DNA from: Stenotrophomonas maltophilia
Lineage (GTDB): Bacteria > Pseudomonadota > Gammaproteobacteria > Xanthomonadales > Xanthomonadaceae
Reading direction: 5' to 3'
Length of the DNA: 64,000 nt
Assembly: GCF_025642255.1 (NCBI RefSeq)
Contig: NZ_CP106759.1
Location: 124,001-188,000 of the forward strand
Of this stretch, positions 57,261-64,000 are shown one piece after another. The position numbers were made by a program, and so were the translations under genes. A model generated the notes under the pieces. It had not been told where the DNA came from. It saw only the letters and a program-made list of their open reading frames with translations, and made no database searches. Position 1 is the first letter of the stretch. Every line of letters starts with the position of its first letter.

Positions 57261-60200
57261 ATGCGTAGCTGGGCTGTTCGCGGGCGGGTCCTGCTGCTGG
57301 CCATGTTGGGTCCTGCCGTCGCTTGGGCGCAACTCGCGCCCGGCCCATTGCCGTTGAGTCCCCTGCAACGCGAATACCTGACCGCGCACCCTCGCATCGT
57401 CGTCGGGCAGTATGACAGCGGTTGGCCCCCTTTCGAGTCGATCCACGAAGGCCAGCAGGTCGGCCTGGGACCGGACTACTTGTCGCTTTTGGCTCGTCGT
57501 TTGGGCGTGAAAGTCGAGGCACGCCGCTATCCGGACTGGACATCCGTGCTGGACGCGGCATGCCGGGGCGAGATCGATGTGGTCATGAACATCGGCCTGA
57601 GTGCCGACCGAACCCGTTGCATGGTCTACACCTCGGCCTATGTCGAAGCGCCGCTGGCGGTGGTCGGACGACCTGGAGACCTGCGTGCTTCGGAGATGCC
57701 GGATCTTGACGGACTGCGCGTCGTGATCGAGCAGGATTTCCTGACCGCACCGCAGGTGCGTGCACGGTTTCCACGCGCTCGACAACTTGTCGCAAATGGC
57801 ACTTTGGCGGCGTTGCAGATGGTCAGAGACGACAAGGCCGACGTCTATATCGGTAATGCCTATGTCGCCACCGAGCTGATCGCGGCCCATCAGCTGAAGG
57901 GAGTGGTCCTGCTGCGGCCCAGCGATCTGCCGCCGGAGCGGGCGCACTTCGGCGTCCCCAACAGCAAGCAACCGCTGGCCGAGGCATTGGATCTTGCGCT
58001 GGCTGCCACCAGCCAGGCGCAGCGGGACGCGCTGGCCCAGCGCTGGCTGCGGCCTCCGGAATGGTCCGCGTCGGCGCAGCTGGCCCTGAGCCAGGCCGAA
58101 AAGCGCGTGCTGCAGCAGCCGTTGAAGATCACCTTCGCGCCCAATGCCGCGCCGCTTTCGTTCACCGACGACGACGGCCAGCCCAGCGGCCTGACCAGCG
58201 AGTACCTGCGGCGGCTGATCCAGGTCGGCGCCAACCTGGAGGTGGAAACCAGCCACGACTGGTTCGAGGTGCGCGAGAAGGCGCTGCAGGGTGAGGTGCA
58301 GGCGGTGATGGGCATTCCCACCGATTCGCGCTACCTGGGGCCGGACTGGGTGTTCAGCCAGCCCTTCATCAGCGTGCCGAGCGTGATCGTCGGCACGCGC
58401 GACAGCCCGGCGATCCTGGGGCTGGCCGATCTGCAGGGCAAGCGCGTGCTGCTGTCCGACCCGGAACGCCTGCGCGGCTACGTGCTGCAGCAGGCGCCAC
58501 GGGCAAAGATCATTCCCGCGCGCAGTGGCGAGCAGGCGTTGCAGCGATTGGCCAATGGCGAGGCCGATGCCTACGTGGGCAACCTGGTCCTGGTCGATCA
58601 CCTGTTGCGCAACCGCTTCCCGGGCCGTCTGCAGATCCTTGCGCCGGCCGGATTCGGCGACCAGCTGGCGCTGGCTGTCGACCGTCGCCATGCCGCCCTG
58701 GCGACCACCTTCGACCGCCTGCTGCTGCAGATGTCACCGCGGGAGCATGAGGCGCTGCGGGGCGACTGGCTGGCCGTGGAGTATCGCAGTGGCGTGGACT
58801 GGGACGCCGTGCTGCATTGGGGGCTTCCGCTGCTGCTGGTGCTGCTGACCGGGGCGGTGGTGCATGGCGTCGGTCACTGGCGGCTGCGCCGGGAGGTGGC
58901 CGGTCGCCGCCATCTGGAGCAGCGCCTGGCCGAGGTCACCGACAATCTGCCTGCGGTGGTCTACCAGGCACGTCGCGACGCGGACGGCAGCCTGGCCTTC
59001 CCCTTCATCGCCGGCGACCTGCAGGCACTGTTCGGCATTCCGCGGCAGCGTGCCGAGCAGGATGCGCAGGCGCTGCTGGCGCGGATCGAGGACACCGACC
59101 GCCAGGCCGTGCTGCAGGCGATCGACCAGGCGGCCCGCCAGTTCGCGCCGCTGGCCTTCGAGTTCCGCCTGCTGCCGGGTGATGACGGCACGCCCGCGCG
59201 CTGGGTACGCAGCCAGGCTCACCCTTACGCCACCGAGGCCGGCGCCGTCACCTGGAGCGGCTACTGGGTGGACGTGACCCAGGCACGCGTACAGGCCGAT
59301 GCGCTGGCGGCGGCCAAGATCGAGGCGGAACAGGCGGCCGAGGCCAAATCACGCTTCCTGGCCACGATGAGTCATGAGATCCGCACGCCGATGAGCGGTG
59401 TACTGGGCATGCTGGAAGTGCTGGCGCACTCGCCGCTGGATGCAGAACAGCAGCGCATCCTTGCCGTGATCGAGGATTCTGCGCAGATGCTGCGGCAGAT
59501 CCTCGATGACATCCTCGACTACTCGCGCATCGAAGCCGGTGCGCTGCGCCTGGAACCGGTGCCATTGTCACTGCGGACCCTGCTGGAAGGCGTGTGCCGG
59601 CTGATGTCGGCGCAGGCCAGCGCGCGTGGCCTGGCCCTGCACGTGCAGATCGATCCGCAGCTGGCTGCGGCGCATGAAGTGGATGGCGTGCGCCTGCGGC
59701 AGATCGTCTTCAACCTGCTCAGCAATGCCATCAAGTTCACCGCGCAGGGCGATGTGTGGCTGCGGCTGGAGGTGCTCGGGCCGACCACCGCCGATGGCAG
59801 CCAGCCGTTGTGCCTGAGCGTCATCGATACCGGCATGGGCATTGCGCCGGAACAGCTGCAGCACCTGTTCGCGCCGTTCACCCAGGCCGGTGCGTACATC
59901 CAGCGCGACCATGGTGGAACCGGCCTGGGCCTGAGCATCTGCCAGCGGCTGGTGCAGATGATGGACGGCACGTTGACGCTGCAGAGCACGCTCGGCGAGG
60001 GCACCCGCGCGGAGGTCCGTCTGTCGCTGGTGGAAGCCGGCATCGAGGACGTCGCCGTGCTGGCGAGCGAGCACGAGCAGGCGGCGCTGCTGCCGACCGC
60101 GCTGCGCCAGAGCCGCGTGCTGGTGATCGAGGATCATCCGACCAACCAGGCGATGATGGCCTGGCGGCTGCAGCAGCTGGGCCTTCCGCACGTGCTGGTG

Positions 60201-60863
60201 AGTGATGGCCAGCAGGCGCTGGACCGGTTGGCGTCGGAACGCTTCGACCTGGTGATCACCGATTGCCGCATGCCGGTTCTCGATGGCTTTGCGTTCACCC
60301 GCCTGCTGCGCGAGCGCGAAGGCCGCCAGGGCCAGGCGCGCATGCCGGTACTGGCATTGACGGCCAGCGTGCTGGACGACGACGCGCGACGTTGCCGCGA
60401 GGCCGGCATGGATGAGGTGCTGGCCAAGCCGTTGTCGCTGGCTACGCTGCGCGCGGCGTTGATGCGATGGCTGCCGCAGGCGTCCGTGGCACCGGAGGCG
60501 ACCGCCGAGTCGTCCGCAGCGGTGGAGGGCGACGCATCGCTGGACCTGGCGGGCCTGCAGCGGCGCTTCGGTTCGCATGCGGTCGCCGTGCAGCTGGCCG
60601 CCACCCTGCTGCAGGCCAGCGAGGTGGATATCGCGGCCGTGCAGCGTGCGGTGCAGGCCGGCGACCGCGAGGCCGCCGCCCTGCACCTGCATCGCCAGGC
60701 CGGGGGGCTCGGGGCGGTGGGTGCGCATGCGCTGGCAACGCAGGCCAATGCCCTGGTCGAACGCCTGGAAGACGCCGGAGAAGTGGACAGCGCGCCGTTG
60801 TTCGCCGAAGTCCAGGCGTTCCTGTCACGCCTGCAGCAGCAGCTGCAGGGGCTGTCTCACTGA
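57261..60863 (+). CDS. EvgS/BvgS-like hybrid sensor histidine kinase
   Basis: A 1200-residue sensor. A signal peptide is followed by two periplasmic Venus-flytrap (SBP_bac_3) domains (about 35-265 and 280-505), a membrane helix (about 518-537), a PAS domain (about 555-673), HisKA with H705 (FLATMSHEIRTPMSG), an ATPase domain (NLLSNAIKFT, DTGMGIAPE, GGTGLGLSIC), a receiver with D1001 (LVITDCRMPVLDG), and a C-terminal HPt domain with probable H1144 (LHLHRQAGGLG). All phosphorelay residues are present. It should sense a small periplasmic ligand or pH/redox state and pass phosphate to the divergent regulator. Confidence 0.93.
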   Translation: MRSWAVRGRVLLLAMLGPAVAWAQLAPGPLPLSPLQREYLTAHPRIVVGQYDSGWPPFESIHEGQQVGLGPDYLSLLARRLGVKVEARRYPDWTSVLDAACRGEIDVVMNIGLSADRTRCMVYTSAYVEAPLAVVGRPGDLRASEMPDLDGLRVVIEQDFLTAPQVRARFPRARQLVANGTLAALQMVRDDKADVYIGNAYVATELIAAHQLKGVVLLRPSDLPPERAHFGVPNSKQPLAEALDLALAATSQAQRDALAQRWLRPPEWSASAQLALSQAEKRVLQQPLKITFAPNAAPLSFTDDDGQPSGLTSEYLRRLIQVGANLEVETSHDWFEVREKALQGEVQAVMGIPTDSRYLGPDWVFSQPFISVPSVIVGTRDSPAILGLADLQGKRVLLSDPERLRGYVLQQAPRAKIIPARSGEQALQRLANGEADAYVGNLVLVDHLLRNRFPGRLQILAPAGFGDQLALAVDRRHAALATTFDRLLLQMSPREHEALRGDWLAVEYRSGVDWDAVLHWGLPLLLVLLTGAVVHGVGHWRLRREVAGRRHLEQRLAEVTDNLPAVVYQARRDADGSLAFPFIAGDLQALFGIPRQRAEQDAQALLARIEDTDRQAVLQAIDQAARQFAPLAFEFRLLPGDDGTPARWVRSQAHPYATEAGAVTWSGYWVDVTQARVQADALAAAKIEAEQAAEAKSRFLATMSHEIRTPMSGVLGMLEVLAHSPLDAEQQRILAVIEDSAQMLRQILDDILDYSRIEAGALRLEPVPLSLRTLLEGVCRLMSAQASARGLALHVQIDPQLAAAHEVDGVRLRQIVFNLLSNAIKFTAQGDVWLRLEVLGPTTADGSQPLCLSVIDTGMGIAPEQLQHLFAPFTQAGAYIQRDHGGTGLGLSICQRLVQMMDGTLTLQSTLGEGTRAEVRLSLVEAGIEDVAVLASEHEQAALLPTALRQSRVLVIEDHPTNQAMMAWRLQQLGLPHVLVSDGQQALDRLASERFDLVITDCRMPVLDGFAFTRLLREREGRQGQARMPVLALTASVLDDDARRCREAGMDEVLAKPLSLATLRAALMRWLPQASVAPEATAESSAAVEGDASLDLAGLQRRFGSHAVAVQLAATLLQASEVDIAAVQRAVQAGDREAAALHLHRQAGGLGAVGAHALATQANALVERLEDAGEVDSAPLFAEVQAFLSRLQQQLQGLSH

Positions 60864-61258
60864 GCAGACTGCTGCTGCAGGTAAGCGATCACCAGCGCAC
60901 GTCGTTCGGCGCCGGGAAACGCGTTGTACATGCGCGTGCCGGGCACCTGCTGCGTTGGTGACTGCAGGAAGGCATCCAGGGTCTGCGCGGTCCAGACGAT
61001 ATCGGCCCGGCGCATGCCCTGCGAATAGCCATAGTCGGGCAGGCTGCCAGCGCGGCGTCCGATCACACCGTGCAGGTTGGGGCCGAACCGGTGGATGCCA
61101 CCGGCCTGCACCGTGTGGCAGCCCGCACACAGTTCGAACGCGCGCTGCATCGCCTGTTGTCGCGCCTGCTCAGGTGTGGCCGGTGGCGTGGCCGTGCGCT
61201 GGCAGCCGCTGCACGCCAGCAGCAGGACGAGGGCAGGGAGCAGACGGAAGGCACGCAT
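60857..61258 (-). CDS. Monohaem class I cytochrome c lipoprotein
   Basis: A 133-residue protein starting at ATG 61258. LVLLLACSGC contains a plausible lipobox. The haem site is CAGCH (C44, C47, H48), with M110 (PGTRMYN) as probable sixth ligand; GPNLHGVIGR and the C-terminal helix are class I features. It would carry electrons in the periplasm. Its 3' end overlaps that of the convergent sensor kinase by 7 bases. Confidence 0.88.
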   Translation of the reverse strand: MRAFRLLPALVLLLACSGCQRTATPPATPEQARQQAMQRAFELCAGCHTVQAGGIHRFGPNLHGVIGRRAGSLPDYGYSQGMRRADIVWTAQTLDAFLQSPTQQVPGTRMYNAFPGAERRALVIAYLQQQSAQ

Positions 61259-61323
61259 GGGCGGAGAGGATAGCCGTGGCCGCCGCGGGCCGGGCTGCGA
61301 CACGCGGTCGCAGCCCCCTGCGG

Positions 61324-63009
61324 TCACATGCCCGAGTAGTTCGGGCCGCCGCCGCCCTGCGGGGTCACCCAGACGATGTTCTGGGTGGGATCCTTGATGT
61401 CGCAGGTCTTGCAGTGCACGCAGTTCTGCGCGTTGATCTGCAGGCGTGCGTTGTCGGCTTCGCCAACGAACTCGTACACGCCGGCCGGGCAGTAGCGCGC
61501 TTCCGGGCCGGCGTACTCGGCCAGGTTCACCTTCACCGGAATGCTCGGATCTTTAAGGGTCAGGTGGCTGGGCTGGTTCTCGTCGTGGTTGGTGCTGCTC
61601 AGGAACACCGAACTGAGACGGTCGAAGGTCAGCACCCCGTCCGGCTTCGGGTAGCTGATGCGGGTGTGCTGGGCCGCCGGCTCCAGGCAGGCGTGGTCCG
61701 GCTGCGTACGGTGCAGCGTCCACGGCGGGTTGCGCACGCCCAGCTTCGGCAGCAGCCACTGCTCCACGCCGGTCATCAGCGTGGCCACGGTCTGGCCCTT
61801 CTTGAACCACTGCTTGAAGTTCTTGGCCTGCTGCAGTTCGGTGAACAGCCAGCTGGCTTCGAAGGCCTGCGGATAGGCGCTCAGTTCATCGTGCTGGCGA
61901 TCGGCGGCCAGCGCGTCGAACGCGGCGTCGGCGCACAGCATGCCGGTCTTGATCGCGGCGTGGCTGCCCTTGATGCGGCTGGCGTTGAGATAACCGGCCT
62001 CGCAACCGACCAGCGCGCCACCGGGGAACACCGTCTTCGGCAGCGACAGCAGGCCGCCGGCGGTGATCGCACGCGCGCCGTAGCCGATGCGGGTACCGCC
62101 TTCCAGGTGCTTGCGGATCTGCGGATGGGTCTTGAAGCGCTGGAATTCCTCGAACGGGCTCAGCCAGGGGTTCTTGTAGTCCAGGCCGACCACGTAGCCG
62201 ATGGCGACCTTGCCGCCGTCGGCGTGGTAGAGGAACGCGCCGCCGTAGGTGTCGCTGTCCAGCGGCCAGCCGGCGGCGTGCACCACCAGGCCCGGCTCAT
62301 GCCTGGCCGGGTCGATCTGCCACAGTTCCTTGATGCCGATGCCGTAGGCCTGCGGGTCCTTGCCTTCGTCCAGCTTGTAGCGGGCGATCAGCTGGCGGCC
62401 GAGGTGGCCGCGCGCGCCTTCGGCGAAGACCGTGTACTTCGCATGCAGCGCCATGCCGCGCTCGAAGGCCGGGCCGATGCTGCCGTCCTTCTCGATGCCC
62501 ATGTCGCCGGTGGCCACGCCGATCACTTCGCCGTTGTCGCCGTACAGCACCTCGGCGGCGGCGAAGCCGGGGAAGATCGCAACCTCCAGCGCCTCGGCCT
62601 GCTGCGCCAGCCAGCGGGTCACTTCGCCCAGGCTGATGATGTAGTTGCCTTCGTTGTGGAAGCACTCCGGCAGCAGCGCATTGGGCGTGCTGCGCGACCC
62701 GGTCTCGCTGAGGAACAGGAACTCGTCGCGGGTGACCTTCTGCTTCAGCGGTGCGCCGCGTTCGGCCCAGTCCGGGAACAGTTCGGTCAGGGCGCGCGGG
62801 TCCATCACCGCACCGGACAGAACATGTGCACCGGGCTCGGAGCCCTTCTCCAGCACGCACACCGACAGTTCGCGGCCGGCTTCGATCGCACGCTGGCGCA
62901 GGCGGATCGCGGTGGCCAGCCCGGCTGGGCCGGCACCGACGATCACCACGTCGAACTCCATTACTTCACGCGGGGGCAGGGCGTTGGCTTCAGCGCTCAT
63001 CGATTGCAT
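61324..63009 (-). CDS. Electron-transfer-flavoprotein:ubiquinone oxidoreductase
   Basis: A 561-residue ETF-QO. The N-terminal FAD motif is VVIVGAGPAGLATAIRLRQ; VLSGAVMDPRAL and the ubiquinone-binding region follow. A C-terminal ferredoxin-like 4Fe-4S site (CPAGVYEF and NCVHCKTCDIKDPTQNI) is intact. It takes electrons from reduced ETF and gives them to ubiquinone. The divergent acyl-CoA dehydrogenase at 63257 is a natural upstream donor; ETF itself is not in the window. Confidence 0.95.
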   Translation of the reverse strand: MQSMSAEANALPPREVMEFDVVIVGAGPAGLATAIRLRQRAIEAGRELSVCVLEKGSEPGAHVLSGAVMDPRALTELFPDWAERGAPLKQKVTRDEFLFLSETGSRSTPNALLPECFHNEGNYIISLGEVTRWLAQQAEALEVAIFPGFAAAEVLYGDNGEVIGVATGDMGIEKDGSIGPAFERGMALHAKYTVFAEGARGHLGRQLIARYKLDEGKDPQAYGIGIKELWQIDPARHEPGLVVHAAGWPLDSDTYGGAFLYHADGGKVAIGYVVGLDYKNPWLSPFEEFQRFKTHPQIRKHLEGGTRIGYGARAITAGGLLSLPKTVFPGGALVGCEAGYLNASRIKGSHAAIKTGMLCADAAFDALAADRQHDELSAYPQAFEASWLFTELQQAKNFKQWFKKGQTVATLMTGVEQWLLPKLGVRNPPWTLHRTQPDHACLEPAAQHTRISYPKPDGVLTFDRLSSVFLSSTNHDENQPSHLTLKDPSIPVKVNLAEYAGPEARYCPAGVYEFVGEADNARLQINAQNCVHCKTCDIKDPTQNIVWVTPQGGGGPNYSGM

Positions 63010-63018
63010 GACTCGTGG

Positions 63019-63203
63019 GTAGTGCCGGTAGCAGGGCCACCGGCGGTTGCCTGGAAATCGCGCGTGCAGCCACGGCGAAACGGTTGTTTGAATGTGTCAG
63101 GGTACCGGGACGGGCGTGATCGAGCTAGATCGCCGATGTTCACGTCGTGATTGCTGCAGTGCAGCGTACGCCTGCAGCCGGATGGGAGCCGACCTTGGTC
63201 GGC
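63019..63203. repeat. Degenerate SMAG-type hairpins in the divergent spacer
   Basis: A GTAG-headed element with GCCGGTAGCAGGGCCACCGGC near 63021-63043 and the palindrome GCCGACC-TT-GGTCGGC at 63188-63203. They lie between the divergent ETF-QO and acyl-CoA dehydrogenase genes, so promoters for both are mixed with repeats. Confidence 0.5.
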
Positions 63204-63256
63204 ACGCGCTTCCCGGATGACCGACAATGGCCCGGTCCCGACTGCGTGTGAGTGCC

Positions 63257-64000
63257 ATGGCCCTGGATCCGTACGACCTGTTCGATGTCCGTTCCCTGCT
63301 CAGCGAGGAAGAGCGCGCAGTACAGGACAGCGTGGCGCGTTTCACCAACGAGCGCGTGCTGCCGATCATCGGCGATGCCTTCGACCAGGCGCGCTTCCCG
63401 GCCGAACTGGTACCGGAGATCGCATCGCTGGGCCTGCTGGGCGCGACACTGCCGGCCGAATACGGTGGCGGTGGCCTCGGCGCGGTCAGCTATGGCTTGA
63501 TCTGCCAGGAGCTGGAGCGCGGCGATTCGGGCCTGCGCAGCTTCGTTTCGGTGCAGAGCTCGCTGTGCATGTATCCCATCTACGCGTACGGCAGCGAGGA
63601 ACAGCGCCAGCAGTGGTTGCCGGCGATGGCACGCGGCGAACTGATCGGCTGCTTCGGCCTGACCGAGGCGCATGGGGGTTCCGACCCGGCCAGCATGAAG
63701 ACCCGCGCCGTGCGCGACGGCAGTGACTGGCGCATCAGCGGCAGCAAGATGTGGATCACCAGCGGCCCGGTGGCCGATCTGGCCATCGTCTGGGCACAGA
63801 CCGAGGACGGCATCCAGGGCTTCGTGCTGGAGAAGGGCATGGCCGGTTTCACCACGCAGGAAATCAAGCACAAGATGAGCCTGCGCGCCTCGTTGACCGG
63901 CGCGCTGTTCTTCGACGATGTGCGCGTGCCCGACAGCCACCGCCTGCCCAACGTGAAAGGCCTGAAGGGGCCGCTCGGGTGCCTGACCCAGGCGCGTTAC
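63257..64000 (+). CDS. Glutaryl-CoA dehydrogenase-like acyl-CoA dehydrogenase, truncated by window end
   Basis: The first 248 codons of an acyl-CoA dehydrogenase starting at ATG 63257 (MALDPYDLFDVRSLLSEEE). The N-terminal all-alpha domain, LPAEYGGGGLGAVSYGLICQELERGDSG, the FAD/substrate segment CFGLTEAHGGSDPASMKT and KMWITSGPVADLAIVWAQ closely fit the glutaryl-CoA dehydrogenase group (GcdH), which decarboxylates glutaryl-CoA in lysine/tryptophan degradation. The catalytic glutamate lies beyond the window. It is divergent from ETF-QO, its presumed electron route. Confidence 0.87.
   Translation, partial: MALDPYDLFDVRSLLSEEERAVQDSVARFTNERVLPIIGDAFDQARFPAELVPEIASLGLLGATLPAEYGGGGLGAVSYGLICQELERGDSGLRSFVSVQSSLCMYPIYAYGSEEQRQQWLPAMARGELIGCFGLTEAHGGSDPASMKTRAVRDGSDWRISGSKMWITSGPVADLAIVWAQTEDGIQGFVLEKGMAGFTTQEIKHKMSLRASLTGALFFDDVRVPDSHRLPNVKGLKGPLGCLTQARY

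Overview
The window is GC-rich, densely packed bacterial chromosome. It most resembles a Stenotrophomonas (S. maltophilia complex), with Xanthomonas as the nearest alternative. The grounds are the codon and GC style, the many short palindromes that begin with GTAG and have GCCGGGC/GCCCGGC arms (SMAG-type REP elements), an Ax21-family outer-membrane protein, abundant TonB-dependent receptors, and core gene orders typical of Xanthomonadaceae. The assignment comes from family knowledge, not from a database search. I see no tRNA, rRNA, CRISPR array, insertion sequence, prophage or replication origin.

Layout. 1-2.6 kb: two paralogous Tat-exported TldD/PmbA-like proteins (the second cut by the window edge), then a gene-free stretch of nested inverted repeats. 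2.6-5.1 kb: a DUF938 methyltransferase and a HipB/HipA-type module that is lower in GC than its surroundings. 5.1-11.2 kb: a giant fused indolepyruvate ferredoxin oxidoreductase, an exported TPR protein and a Ycf46-like AAA ATPase. 11.3-20.3 kb: a long co-directional run (orphan ParA, SixA phosphatase, YceI, phospholipase-D lipoprotein, hotdog thioesterase, acyltransferase, YheT hydrolase, TPR-sulfotransferase, PEBP). 20.4-25.8 kb: META lipoprotein and UppP facing glnA-glnK-amtB. glnA has a near-perfect sigma-54 promoter and upstream NtrC palindromes. 25.9-31.7 kb: two cell-wall enzymes (AmpD-like amidase, MltA), an exported alpha/beta hydrolase, and a TonB receptor behind a Zur-like box. 31.7-35.6 kb: ntrB-ntrC, with an NtrC box abutting the ntrB start, then two tandem sodC lipoproteins. 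35.6-44.4 kb: an unknown protein, a FadI-like thiolase, hemD-hemX-hemY, YiiD-like thioesterase, rhodanese-secB-gpsA. 44.4-49.1 kb: two small genes, a multi-stem RNA element, an arsenic cluster (acr3, arsC, arsR / arsH) and a membrane protein. 49.4-56.4 kb: Ax21 behind a structured leader, a DyP peroxidase, and a TPP-riboswitch-controlled thiamine uptake pair (TonB receptor + PnuT) next to an APH-fold kinase. 56.5-64 kb: an EvgA/EvgS-like phosphorelay, a cytochrome c lipoprotein, ETF-ubiquinone oxidoreductase, and a divergent glutaryl-CoA dehydrogenase-like gene cut by the window end.

How the parts connect. Nitrogen control is unusually complete: the sensor (ntrB), activator (ntrC), PII protein (glnK), transporter (amtB) and glutamine synthetase (glnA) all lie within 12 kb, and NtrC-type palindromes sit at both glnA and ntrB. 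Metal and cofactor acquisition forms a second theme (Zur-like box with TonB receptor, TPP riboswitch with thiamine uptake). Envelope maintenance forms a third (UppP, MltA, amidase, acyltransferase, PLD lipoprotein). The least explained items are the minus-strand structured RNA at 45.50-45.67 kb, the Ax21 leader hairpin that appears to sequester its ribosome-binding site, the nested repeats at 2.09-2.52 kb and the Tat-exported TldD pair.
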